Shown: positions 15,442-24,027 of the stretch, one piece after another
Layout: each line of letters begins with the position of its first letter
Numbering within the stretch: position 1 is the first letter of the stretch
From: Streptomyces sp. ISL-1
GTDB lineage: Bacteria > Actinomycetota > Actinomycetes > Streptomycetales > Streptomycetaceae
NCBI RefSeq assembly: GCF_018614585.1
Contig: NZ_JAGGOI010000015.1
Span: forward strand, 1-64,000
Direction of reading: 5' to 3'
Length of the DNA stretch: 64,000 bases
Program-made: the position numbers and the translations under genes
Notes under the pieces: generated by a model
What the model saw: the letters and a program-made list of their open reading frames with translations, nothing else
Databases searched by the model: none
Told to the model about the DNA's origin: nothing

Positions 15442-15954
15442 GTGGCGTTTGTGGTGGCACAGGAGGTGCCCACGTCGTCGAGCATGGCCGTACCCCATGG
15501 TCCTGCGGGCGTGGGTGAGGCGAGACACCGGATGCGTGAGCAATTGCGACGCAATGGGGTGTCCGAATCGGTCGTCGACGATGCAGTACTGATCCTTTCC
15601 GAACTGCTCAGCAATGCCTGTCGGCACGGCAGGCCGCTGGGGCACGCGGAGGTGGGCGACGGCGACGTCCGCGCCGCCTGGCGCGTCGACCGGACCGGCC
15701 GGCTGACCGTCGAGGTGACGGACGGAGGCGGTCCGACCCGGCCGGTTCCAGCCACGCCATCGGTCACCGCACGAGGCGGTCGCGGGCTCAACATCATCAG
15801 CGCGCTCGCCCAGGACTGGGGTGTCCGCGACAGCGCGGCCGGTGAGGTCACGGTGTGGGTGCTTGTCACCGAAGGGCATCGCCGCGGGGATTTCGCTACG
15901 CGCGTCGCCGGCCCCGGATTCGACTTCTCCGACTCGTACGACGACCACGACTGA
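15442..15954 (+). CDS. RsbW-like ATP-binding regulatory protein
   Basis: 170 aa, GHKL/HATPase fold without a sensor. The N-box is LSELLSNACRHG, the G1 motif TDGGGP and the G2 motif ARGGRGLNIISALA. Such proteins act as anti-sigma kinases in partner-switching systems; no anti-sigma antagonist or sigma gene is adjacent. GTG at 15442 is chosen because AAAGGAGGT ends seven bases before it. The C-terminal tail is acidic (DFSDSYDDHD). Confidence 0.85.
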   Translation: MAFVVAQEVPTSSSMAVPHGPAGVGEARHRMREQLRRNGVSESVVDDAVLILSELLSNACRHGRPLGHAEVGDGDVRAAWRVDRTGRLTVEVTDGGGPTRPVPATPSVTARGGRGLNIISALAQDWGVRDSAAGEVTVWVLVTEGHRRGDFATRVAGPGFDFSDSYDDHD

Positions 15955-15956
15955 GC

Positions 15957-16190
15957 CCGGCGCAGTCGCACGCAGTCCGGCGGAGCTCGACGGAGAGCCC
16001 CGCCGACAGCGGGGCGGGGCCCGACCGGCAGCCCCGCCGACAGCCGGGCGGAAGGCCCCGACGGGCAGCCCGACCAACAGTCCGGCCGCCAGCCCCCACC
16101 GAGCGGTCCCGGGTTCGGCTCAACTCGATGGAGGGCCCGGCCAAGCTGTACTGAACCCGGCCGACGGCTAGGCTCGCGCCCGACGACACA
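15957..16190. other. GC-rich, internally repetitive intergenic segment
   Basis: Repeated short blocks such as ccgccgacag and gacagc(g/c)gggcgg lie between the RsbW-like gene and the SEC-C protein gene. No open frame with Streptomyces codon bias and no recognised RNA is seen. The promoter of the next gene should be in its right-hand end. Confidence 0.4.
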
Positions 16191-16227
16191 GCACACAGCA
16201 CCGCCGTAATCGGGAGAAAGCCACACC

Positions 16228-17196
16228 ATGGCCAAGAAGCGCCCCCAGACCAAGGCCGGGAAGCCGCAGCTCAGGGACGGAGAGATCCCCGTGGTCGGGG
16301 CTCGTGAGCCCTGCCCCTGCGGATCGGGCCGCCGCTACAAGGCCTGCCACGGCCGGGCCGCCGCGCACGCCGTCACCGAGCTGATCCAGCGTCCGTTCGA
16401 GGGACTGCCCGGCGAGTGCGACTGGGTGGCCCTGCGCGAACTGGTGCCCGCCGCGACCGCGCCGCTCACCCTCAAGGGCGGGCTGCCCGAGGGCGTGCCG
16501 TCCGTGACCCTCGCCACCGTGCTGCCGATGGCCTGGCCCGCCCTGCGCCGTGACGACGGATCCGTCCTGCTGGGCCTGCAGAACGACACCTCGTCCGGCG
16601 ACCTCAGCCGCGATCTGGCCGACACTCTGCAGCGCGCGCTGACCGCTGAGCCCGGCACCCCGGTCGCCGCCCAGAGGGTGCCCGCCGACGGGGTACGGCT
16701 GCAGGAGCTGCTCGACACGGACGCCGCCTTCGAGCCGGTCGTCCACTCCGGCTTCGAGTTCTGGGTCCCGGACTCCGCGGCGAACGCCAGCCCGGAGGTG
16801 TCCGCGTCGCTCGAGCGCGCGAACGCCGCCGCGATCCCGACGGTGAAGCTCTCCGGCGTCGACGCCGCGTACTGGTGCGAGACCCCGGAGAAGAACCACC
16901 TCCGCTGGGTCATGCCGCACCCCGAGGAGGATCTCCTGGACGCGCTTGCCCGGCTGCACGCCGCCGGTACCTCCTCGATCGGCGAGGGGACCAGGCTGGT
17001 CGGCTCCTTCCGTGCGCACGGGCTGATGGTCCCGGTCTGGGACCTGCCGAGCGCGATGGGTGCCGAGGAGTGCGAGAAGCCGGCCGCCGAGCTCGCCGAG
17101 CGGCTCGCGAAGGCTCTCGCGATCGACACGCCGCTGACCGCGGAGGAGCGCCGGGCGCGCGGTGGGCTCACCAACCGCCAAGTCACCCTGAGCTGA
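16228..17196 (+). CDS. SEC-C motif protein (DUF5926 family)
   Basis: 322 aa. A Lys-rich start is followed by the SEC-C zinc motif [15 protein letters not shown] (~31-45) and a ~270-residue conserved domain without known activity. The SEC-C motif binds zinc in SecA and other proteins and often supports protein or nucleic-acid contact. GGGAGAAAG lies about nine bases before the ATG. It is a single gene convergent with the secreted-protein gene, with a shared hairpin between them. Confidence 0.85.
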   Translation: MAKKRPQTKAGKPQLRDGEIPVVGAREPCPCGSGRRYKACHGRAAAHAVTELIQRPFEGLPGECDWVALRELVPAATAPLTLKGGLPEGVPSVTLATVLPMAWPALRRDDGSVLLGLQNDTSSGDLSRDLADTLQRALTAEPGTPVAAQRVPADGVRLQELLDTDAAFEPVVHSGFEFWVPDSAANASPEVSASLERANAAAIPTVKLSGVDAAYWCETPEKNHLRWVMPHPEEDLLDALARLHAAGTSSIGEGTRLVGSFRAHGLMVPVWDLPSAMGAEECEKPAAELAERLAKALAIDTPLTAEERRARGGLTNRQVTLS

Positions 17197-17321
17197 GAGT
17201 GACGGTTTCTGTCGACCGATAGGTGACCCCAGTCACAACTCACCCTACGGGCGGGTAAATCCCTGTCCGAATACCCCAGATCGAATTTGCGAACTGCCGA
17301 TCTCTTGTTACCGTTCTAGAA

Positions 17322-17361
17322 GCCCGGTCGCTGGTGCATCCCCCGTCGCCAGCGACCGGGC
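17322..17361. terminator. bidirectional hairpin between convergent genes
   Basis: gcccggtcgctgg and its exact complement form a 13-base stem with a 14-base loop. It lies 30 bases beyond the stop of the minus-strand secreted-protein gene and 125 bases beyond the plus-strand SEC-C gene. Confidence 0.7.
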
Positions 17362-17390
17362 GCTTCCATTTCGCGGAACGGTTCGTTCCG

Positions 17391-18002
17391 TCAACCGCCC
17401 GCAGGGGACGCGGAGTTACTCCCGGACCGCAGCAGCAGCGGCCCCTCTCCGACTTCGTCCGCAGTCGCGAACTCCGCCATCGCCGAATAATCAGCGACAG
17501 CCCCGTACGAGGCCTTCCGGGGAGTTTCACAGGCGCCCGGTTCGCCCTCCGCCCGGACCACGCAGTTGATCCGCAACGTGCGCCCGCCGGGACCCATCAG
17601 AGTGAGCAAGGAAGTCAATTTCTCGCCCGTGGCATTGCGGTAGTACGTACGCGCCCAGGTCTCGCGTCCCTCGGTAAGCACGCAGGTCTGGGCCTCGACC
17701 CCGTCGGGAGAGGCGAGTTCCGGCCCACATCGCGCGGATGTGTGCGCGGCAATGAGCCCGGTCACGCCGGCGGCGGGGGACGCGCCGGGCCCGGGCAGCA
17801 GACCCGGCTTCGGCTGCGCCTCGTATGCGGAAGCGTGGCCGGACGCGGGACCGGGCGCGGGAATGACTCCCGGTCCCGGCCGGGCTTCTCCCCGAGAGCC
17901 TTCGGGCTGGGAGGTACCCCCAACCGGCCCTGCGGAGGCGGCCAGCGGCAGCAGCCCGGTGAACGCCACCGTGGCGGCGAGCCCGATCATGCGGAGATTC
18001 AT
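17391..18002 (-). CDS. secreted protein of unknown function
   Basis: 203 aa. A signal peptide (MNLRMIGLAATVAFTGLLPL, cleavage near ASA) precedes a Pro/Gly-rich linker (~30-75) and a ~110-residue domain with four Cys (SARCGPE, AQTCVL, RINCVV, GACETP), probably two disulfides. It contains TWARTYYRNATGEKLTS-type text like small extracellular inhibitor-like folds, but no family is recognised. The ATG at 18002 is chosen because the signal peptide begins there; upstream codons give an unlikely Arg/Gly extension. Confidence 0.7.
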   Translation of the reverse strand: MNLRMIGLAATVAFTGLLPLAASAGPVGGTSQPEGSRGEARPGPGVIPAPGPASGHASAYEAQPKPGLLPGPGASPAAGVTGLIAAHTSARCGPELASPDGVEAQTCVLTEGRETWARTYYRNATGEKLTSLLTLMGPGGRTLRINCVVRAEGEPGACETPRKASYGAVADYSAMAEFATADEVGEGPLLLRSGSNSASPAGG

Positions 18003-18191
18003 GGGCCACCTGGTGACGGCGCGGGAAATCTGACGGTGGGCCGAAGATATCGACCCAATACCGCCGCCAGTGGAGCCCCGCGCCCAATTCCGGCACAACT
18101 CGGGCCGGCTCCTACCCGTACGAGTGACAGAGCCGGCCCGGATCCAGAGAGGGATCAGGGGCCCGCGATACGGCGGGCCCGGTGCACACGT

Positions 18192-18875
18192 TCAGTACGC
18201 GAGACGGCTGCCGCCGCCCGGCGCGCTGGTGCTCGCCTCGACCAGCGCGTCCACCACCGCCTCCACATCCGGCAGCCAGGGAGCCGCGGACCCCGGCAGC
18301 GGCGCACGCTCCCAGCGCACCTGGCCCGTCCCCGTCTCGGATGGCGGCAGCACCAGATAGCCGCCCTCCCCGTGGAAGCGCAGCGAACTCGGCACGCAGT
18401 CCTTGACGAAGAGCAGCTCGCCGAGCTGCTCGAGGGTGTACGGAGCCACCAGGAGCGACCAGCGCGTGGGCGTCGCGACCACAGGGCCGAGCCGCATGCC
18501 CATCCCGTCGAGCGCCGTCAGCGCACGGGCCCCCGCGACGGCGGGCAGGCTCACCGCGCACGGCGCGCGCCCTCCGGTGGCCAGCATGATCGGAGCGGTG
18601 GGCCGGTTGGCCCACCACCAGCGCACCATTCGCTCGTCGGTCGTCGCCGCCAGGATTCCTGGGTCGAAGGGGTGTGCGCCGGGTACGACGCACTCGGGGT
18701 CGGGGCAGGCGCAGCCGCGCGCGCGCTCTCCGCGACTTCCAGTCTCTTTCAGTCCCACACCGGGGAGTACCGGCCATTGCCAATCGCCGGCGCAGGTGAG
18801 CGCCGCTTCTAGCTGGACAGGCCCCCTCTTGCGCCGGAACCGGAGCCTGCGTCGCCTTCCGAGGATCTCGCGCAT
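18192..18875 (-). CDS. prim-pol-like protein with lost catalytic aspartates
   Basis: 227 aa, resembling the bifunctional primase/polymerase N-terminal fold: WQWPVLPGVG, a putative zinc motif CACPDPECVVPGAH (55-68), WWWANRPTAPIMLATG, and later FHGEGGYLVLPPSETGTG. Where active enzymes have Asp-x-Asp (GIDLD), this protein reads CAVSLPAV (106-113). The metal site is therefore absent and the protein is probably non-catalytic. It is not closely similar to the intact paralogue at 10062-10937. AAAGGAA upstream supports the ATG at 18875. Confidence 0.75.
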   Translation of the reverse strand: MREILGRRRRLRFRRKRGPVQLEAALTCAGDWQWPVLPGVGLKETGSRGERARGCACPDPECVVPGAHPFDPGILAATTDERMVRWWWANRPTAPIMLATGGRAPCAVSLPAVAGARALTALDGMGMRLGPVVATPTRWSLLVAPYTLEQLGELLFVKDCVPSSLRFHGEGGYLVLPPSETGTGQVRWERAPLPGSAAPWLPDVEAVVDALVEASTSAPGGGSRLAY

Positions 18876-19328
18876 GAGCGCTCGTTCCTTTCCGTTGAAC
18901 GCCGAGGTCCACATCACAACATGTGTGCAGCTCTTCACTGTGCGTACAAGTCGGCGCATCACCGCCCCTTGCCGGTGGCATGGGCGACCCCCCGCTTCGC
19001 CTGCGACAGGATCGCCGCCCGGGGGCCGAACGTGGGCTGTAGTCCATTAAACGCATGGCGAGGGGTGGCGCGCGCCTGGCGCTTGCTGTCCCGCTGAACT
19101 TTCCCCGCCACTCGGGGATGGGGCGCGGCCTCCGGCTGTTAGGACGCCAGGGTCCGCCGCCAGGTTCCGGGGCGGTCCCAACTGCCCCTGGCCATCACCG
19201 TTTACGTACCCATCACGCTTGGAATGACGCCCTACTGACCGCCCTCAGTCGACCTCAATCTACCGCCATAGGGTCCATTTTTCAGCCAAGTTAACAGTCT
19301 CGTAGACACCACCAATCCCACTGGGACA
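18876..19328. other. divergent intergenic region, 453 bases
   Basis: It separates the prim-pol-like gene (minus) from the SpoIIE-like gene (plus). Its right half is relatively AT-rich (around 19200-19330), as expected for a promoter region. No RNA gene, repeat array or conserved short frame is recognised. Confidence 0.5.
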
Positions 19329-20879
19329 ATGCTGGACATCCCCTTACGTGTGCGTGTACATGTGGATGCATTGATAGCGGCGCAGAATGACATGGGGGTT
19401 TGCGATGCTATTGAGCGAAACGCACCAGCCGGAAAGCCGGCTGCCATGAGCGCCCCTCACCTGCCGAAAGTGGCTGGAATCGATTCAGCGGTTCCCACTC
19501 CCGCGCACACTGCCCCACCCATGCCCGGCCTTTCTGCCTCAGCGCCCCCTCCAGGCGCGGTGATTCAGGACCGGCTGGCCGGCTGGGTCTCCGATCTGAC
19601 CACCCTCCACGAACTCACCGAACGCCTGGCCAGAACCGCTTCGCTCGACGACGCCCTCCATGAACTGCTGCGCGCCGGGGCCGCCCTGGTCGGCGCCCGC
19701 CGCGGCATGGTCGTCCTCGAACCCGCGCCGGGCTCCTGGCGGGCCGACTGCTTCGAGCCCGACCACGGCCCCGCCCTCACCAAAGGCCTCGGGCTCACCC
19801 ATGCCGAACTCGGCCATATCGAGACGGTGCCGCGCGACGCGACCGCGTACGGCAGGATCATGGACGGCCGGCTCCCCGACGGTCGCCCCGGTCCGGGCGG
19901 CCTCCCGGAGGCCGTCGCCGACCCCGACCTGCTCGCCGAGACGACCCTTGACCCCCGCCACCGCGACGTGGCCGTCCGCCTCGGCTACGCCGCCAGTTAC
20001 ACCCAGCCGCTCGCCTCCGAAGCGGCAGGCACGCTCGGCGCCGCCGTCTGGATGTACGACGAGCCCGCGGCGCCTGTGGAGCGCCAGCGCCATCTCGTCG
20101 GGCTCTATATGCGCTACGCCACCGAGCATCTGGCCCGGCTCCTCGAGCTGGAGCACGCGCGCGTCACCGTGACGACAGTCGCCGAGGAACTGCTGCCCAG
20201 CCGGCTGCCCCGGGTGCCCGGCGTCCAGCTCGCCGCCAGGCACCACACGGGACCGCACGGCGGCGGCGACTGGTACGACGCGCTGCCACTGCCGGAAGGC
20301 GCCCTGGGACTGGCCGTTGGTTCGGTCAGCGGCTCCGGACCCAGCGCGCTGGCCGCGATGGGGCGGCTGCGGGCATCCCTGCGGGCGTACGCCGTGATGG
20401 AGGGCGAGGACCCCGTCGCCGTACTGTCCGATCTGGAGCTGCTGCTGCGGTTGACCGAACCGGCCAGGACCGCCACCGCTCTCTTCGCATACGCCGAGCC
20501 GGCCAGGAGGAAGATCGTGCTGGCCGGGGCGGGACACACGCCGCCGCTGGTGCTCGGCGGGCGGCGCACCGAGTTCGTCGAGACGTCACTGTCGGCACCC
20601 TTGGGGATGCTTGCCTGCTGGGAGGCGCCGAGTGTGGAGTTGTCGCCCGAGCCAGGAGAAACGGTGCTGCTGTACACGGACGGGTTGCTCCGGCGTACCG
20701 GAGACCCCATGGACCGGGCGTTCGCGCGACTGCACGCGGCGGCGGCGAGTGTGCCGAAGTCACTGCGCTACGACCCGGCTGTGATCGCCGACCATGTGCT
20801 GCGCACGGTGCTTCCGGAAGGTCTGGACGAGGCCTGCGGCGGTGAGGACGTGGTGCTGCTCGCCGCCCGGTTTGACTGA
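19329..20879 (+). CDS. GAF-SpoIIE/PP2C-like protein lacking a metal-binding aspartate
   Basis: 516 aa: a variable N-terminus, a GAF-like sensor (~85-250, LHELTERLARTASLDDALHEL) and a SpoIIE-type PP2C fold (~280-516, GGGDWYDALPLPEGALGLA). Active RsbU/SpoIIE enzymes read G-D-V-x-G-x-G at the next strand; this protein reads VGSVSGSG (~330-337), so a metal-ligand Asp is Ser. The later Asp sites (LLYTDGLL, GGEDVVLLA) remain. Codon 6 (19344-19346) is TTA, the only TTA codon found in the window, which would make translation depend on the bldA tRNA. The ATG at 19446 is an alternative start that would exclude it. Confidence 0.82.
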   Translation: MLDIPLRVRVHVDALIAAQNDMGVCDAIERNAPAGKPAAMSAPHLPKVAGIDSAVPTPAHTAPPMPGLSASAPPPGAVIQDRLAGWVSDLTTLHELTERLARTASLDDALHELLRAGAALVGARRGMVVLEPAPGSWRADCFEPDHGPALTKGLGLTHAELGHIETVPRDATAYGRIMDGRLPDGRPGPGGLPEAVADPDLLAETTLDPRHRDVAVRLGYAASYTQPLASEAAGTLGAAVWMYDEPAAPVERQRHLVGLYMRYATEHLARLLELEHARVTVTTVAEELLPSRLPRVPGVQLAARHHTGPHGGGDWYDALPLPEGALGLAVGSVSGSGPSALAAMGRLRASLRAYAVMEGEDPVAVLSDLELLLRLTEPARTATALFAYAEPARRKIVLAGAGHTPPLVLGGRRTEFVETSLSAPLGMLACWEAPSVELSPEPGETVLLYTDGLLRRTGDPMDRAFARLHAAAASVPKSLRYDPAVIADHVLRTVLPEGLDEACGGEDVVLLAARFD

Positions 20880-20968
20880 TATCCCACACGTTTTCCACAG
20901 GGGCACCGGGCGGTCTTCCCGTCGCACATACGATGGAAGCCGGTCCAGTGTCGTATCGAGGAGAAGAC

Positions 20969-22426
20969 GTGGCTCAGGAGCTCACCCCGGAGATCCCGGA
21001 AGAAGAAGAGCAGCCGATCAAGCAGCGCAAGAACGGCCTGTACCCGGGCGTGTCGGACGAGCTCGCCGAGAACATGACGACCGGCTGGGCCGACACCGAG
21101 CTGCACGATCTGCAGCCCATCGCCCAGGCCCCGCACACCGCCGCCCGCCGTGCCGCCCTGTCGGAGCGTTTCCCGGGCGAGCGGCTGGTGATCCCGGCCG
21201 GCAAACTGAAGACCCGCTCCAATGACACCGAGTACGCATTCCGCGCCTCGACCGAGTACGCGTACCTCACCGGCGACCAGTCCGAGGACGGTGTGCTGGT
21301 CCTGGAGCCGCACGGCGAGGGCCACCGCGCCACCATCTACCTGCTGCCCCGCTCCAACCGTGAGAACGGCGAGTTCTGGCTTTCCGGCCAGGGCGAGCTG
21401 TGGGTCGGCCGCCGCCACTCCCTCGCCGAGGCCGAGCAGCTGCTGGGAATTCCGGCCAAGGACGTGCGCGAACTGCCTGAGCAGCTGCGCGAGGAGACCG
21501 GACCTGTCCGCGCGGTGCGCGGTCACGACGCCGGCATCGAGGCCGCGCTGACCGACAAGGTCACCGCGGAGCGCGACGAGGAGCTGCGCGTATACCTCTC
21601 CGAGGCGCGTGCCGTGAAGGACGAGTTCGAGATCGGCGAGCTGCAGAAGGCGTGCGACTCCACGGCGCGCGGCTTCGAGGACGTCGTCAAGGTCCTGGAC
21701 AAGGCCGAGGCGACCAGCGAGCGCTACATCGAGGGCACCTTCTTCCTGCGCGCCCGCGTCGAGGGCAACGACATCGGCTACGGCTCGATCTGCGCGGCCG
21801 GACCGCACGCCACCACCCTGCACTGGGTGCGCAACGACGGCCCGGTCCGCTCGGGGGAGCTTCTGCTGCTGGACGCCGGTGTGGAGACCCACACCCTCTA
21901 CACCGCCGACATCACGCGCACGCTCCCGGTCAACGGCCGCTTCAACGAGCTGCAGCGCAAGATCTACGACGCGGTGTACGAGTCGCAGGAGGCGGGCATC
22001 GCGGCCGTGAAGCCGGGTGCCAAGTACCGCGACTTCCACGACGCCGCGCAGCGAGTGCTCGCCGAGCGGCTCGTCGAGTGGGGCCTGCTCGAAGGACCGG
22101 TGGAGCGCGTGCTGGAGCTGGGTCTGCAGCGCCGCTGGACCCTGCACGGCACCGGCCACATGCTCGGCATGGACGTCCACGACTGCGCCGCCGCGCGCAC
22201 CGAGGCGTATGTCGAGGGGACTCTGGAGCCGGGCATGTGCCTGACGGTGGAGCCCGGGCTCTACTTCCAGGCGGACGACCTGACGGTGCCTGAGGAGTAC
22301 CGCGGCATCGGGGTCCGGATCGAGGACGACATCCTGGTCACCGAGGACGGCAACCGGAATCTGTCGGCGGCGCTGCCGCGGCAGGCCGACGAGGTCGAGG
22401 CCTGGATGGCCTCGCTCAAGGGCTGA
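20969..22426 (+). CDS. pepP: Xaa-Pro aminopeptidase (aminopeptidase P, M24B)
   Basis: 485 aa. It removes N-terminal residues ahead of proline using a dinuclear metal centre. An N-terminal creatinase-like domain (to ~240) precedes the pita-bread domain with ligands in LLLLDAGVET (Asp), TADITRT (Asp), HGTGHMLGMDVHD (His), TVEPGLYF (Glu) and RIEDDILVT (Glu). GTG at 20969 follows GAGGAGAAG; upstream in-frame codons to 20933 are unlikely. It is cytoplasmic, with no signal peptide. It is a single gene, convergent with the following RsbW-like gene. Confidence 0.92.
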   Translation: MAQELTPEIPEEEEQPIKQRKNGLYPGVSDELAENMTTGWADTELHDLQPIAQAPHTAARRAALSERFPGERLVIPAGKLKTRSNDTEYAFRASTEYAYLTGDQSEDGVLVLEPHGEGHRATIYLLPRSNRENGEFWLSGQGELWVGRRHSLAEAEQLLGIPAKDVRELPEQLREETGPVRAVRGHDAGIEAALTDKVTAERDEELRVYLSEARAVKDEFEIGELQKACDSTARGFEDVVKVLDKAEATSERYIEGTFFLRARVEGNDIGYGSICAAGPHATTLHWVRNDGPVRSGELLLLDAGVETHTLYTADITRTLPVNGRFNELQRKIYDAVYESQEAGIAAVKPGAKYRDFHDAAQRVLAERLVEWGLLEGPVERVLELGLQRRWTLHGTGHMLGMDVHDCAAARTEAYVEGTLEPGMCLTVEPGLYFQADDLTVPEEYRGIGVRIEDDILVTEDGNRNLSAALPRQADEVEAWMASLKG

Positions 22427-22427
22427 C

Positions 22428-22445
22428 CCCTCGGACACACGAGGG
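22428..22445. terminator. weak hairpin after pepP
   Basis: ccctcg-gacaca-cgaggg forms a 6-base stem one base after the pepP stop. It lies between convergent genes and is followed by repeats of ctcagg up to 22500. Confidence 0.35.
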
Positions 22446-22494
22446 ACAACGGCGGAGGGCGCGCGGCTCAGGACTCAGGTGGTCTCAGGTGATC

Positions 22495-22953
22495 TCAGGA
22501 GACCCTGAGCAGCGCGTCCTCCCGCCATTTCAGGATCTTGTCGAAGCTGACCACCGCGCCGTGGCCTGGCCGGTTGCGGAAGTGCACGTGGTCGGCGAGC
22601 TGCTCGATCAGACAGAGTCCGCGGCCGCTCTCGTCGGTGGGCGCGGCCTGCGGCAGGGCGGGGGCGCACCCGCCGTGCCGGATGGGGAATCCGGGGCCCG
22701 AATCGGCGACTTCGATACGGCACGTCTCGCCGTCCAGATAGGCGGTGACGCGATATGCGGCAGAGGCTTCGCCGAATCCCTGACCGCCGCCGTGCTCCAC
22801 GGCGTTCGCACAGGCTTCGCTGAGGGCGACCGACAGATCGTAGGAGATTTCGGGGTCGACGCCCGCGGTCTCCATGGTGCCGAGCAGTAGGCGCCGGGCG
22901 AGCGGGACGCTCGCGGCTTCGCGCCGCAAGTGGAGAGACCACCAGATGCTCAT
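22495..22953 (-). CDS. RsbW-like ATP-binding regulatory protein
   Basis: 152 aa GHKL fold: N-box LSEACANAVEHGGG, G1 ADSGPGFP, G2 ESGRGLCLIEQLADHV. It starts with MSIWWSLHLRREAASVPLAR, a common start of Streptomyces anti-sigma-type ATPases. AGGAGG lies seven bases before the ATG, settling the start. It is a likely Ser/Thr kinase acting on an STAS-domain antagonist. No partner gene is adjacent, so partners must be encoded elsewhere. Confidence 0.88.
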   Translation of the reverse strand: MSIWWSLHLRREAASVPLARRLLLGTMETAGVDPEISYDLSVALSEACANAVEHGGGQGFGEASAAYRVTAYLDGETCRIEVADSGPGFPIRHGGCAPALPQAAPTDESGRGLCLIEQLADHVHFRNRPGHGAVVSFDKILKWREDALLRVS

Positions 22954-23145
22954 GCTCCAGCCTCCTGGCTGCGGCTCGACATACCGATACGTATTGCCGC
23001 AAGACACGGTCCGTAAGCACACAGTTGACGTGATTGCGCTCATTCGGCCGACGCGCGCGGTTCGCGCGGCGATGTATGTCACCAAAGCGGATCTTCCGGA
23101 CCTGCCGCACGGCGGCTCCCACCGCAGTGCGATGATGACCCGGCC

Positions 23146-23931
23146 ATGTCGTCCATCCCCGTTGCACGCACCGGCGCCGGTCTGCGGCTGCTGAGGGCCG
23201 CGGTGTTCACCGCGGTCTGTGTCGTGCTGTCCGCGACGGGACATGCGCTGGCCGCCTGTGCGGCCGTGCCCCGGTGGACGCTGGCGGCAGGCTTCATCGG
23301 GGTATTCACGCTGGTCGCGCCGTTCGCCGGGCGGACGCGCTCACTGCCGTCCATCGCGCTCGCGCTGACAGTCGGACAGCTCGCTCTGCACGCCCTGTTC
23401 GGGGTCGCGCAGCACCGGCTGCAGCTGGCTCCGACGGCCGACGACGCGCTGATCAGAATGGCCGCGAAGCTGATGTGCGGGGCGGGCGCCGCGTCGCTGA
23501 GCCCCGTGGACGCGCGGCGGATCGTCACCACCGCGGGCCTCACCCCGCCCGGTCACGGCGCCCACGATCACATGGCGCAGACCGTCGCCGCTTCGCCTCA
23601 GCTGCTGCCGACCCTCCCCATGCTGCTCGGGCATCTGCTGGCCGCGCTCGCGACCGGCTGGCTGTTGCGGCGCGGGGATCTCGCGCTCGTACGGCTGACG
23701 CGGCTGTCGGCGGACTCGGCCCATGAGGTGGCCGAGGCGGCGTGGCTGCGTTCGCTGCGCGCCGCGCTCACTCTCGTACGGACGCTGCGGGGCGGTCTCT
23801 CTCAGGCGCCCACGGTGGATCCGCGCGCTCCCCGGGCGTCGTGCGACGCTCCCGTGCCGGCAGCCGGGGAGACGATCCAGCACACGGTGATCAGGCGCGG
23901 GCCTCCCGCGGATCTCGCTCTCGCAGCCTGA
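23146..23931 (+). CDS. membrane protein of unknown function
   Basis: 261 aa with about four predicted membrane helices (~13-37, 42-60, 66-85, 155-178) joined by a loop containing GHGAHDH. It ends in a cytoplasmic tail of ~80 residues. It lies immediately upstream of the copper-handling operon in the same direction, with a 96-base gap, so a role in metal handling is possible but unproven. The His-rich loop would suit that. Confidence 0.7.
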   Translation: MSSIPVARTGAGLRLLRAAVFTAVCVVLSATGHALAACAAVPRWTLAAGFIGVFTLVAPFAGRTRSLPSIALALTVGQLALHALFGVAQHRLQLAPTADDALIRMAAKLMCGAGAASLSPVDARRIVTTAGLTPPGHGAHDHMAQTVAASPQLLPTLPMLLGHLLAALATGWLLRRGDLALVRLTRLSADSAHEVAEAAWLRSLRAALTLVRTLRGGLSQAPTVDPRAPRASCDAPVPAAGETIQHTVIRRGPPADLALAA

Positions 23932-24027
23932 CGCGGCCCACTCGACGGGAGTGGCGCCGCGGTGCCGACGCACCCCTGTGTGCGCGGCGCGCATCCACCT
24001 CTCCTGAACTGTGGAGTGTCCTCTGAC

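Noticed and set aside
17322..17361. Possible riboswitch or small RNA at the strong stem-loop
   Set aside because: It lies between two convergent gene ends, where a terminator is the simpler reading; no aptamer consensus is seen.
17334..18812. A 492-codon plus-strand frame opposite the secreted protein and prim-pol-like genes
   Set aside because: It runs through the hairpin and against two genes with better features (signal peptide, Cys pattern, prim-pol motifs).
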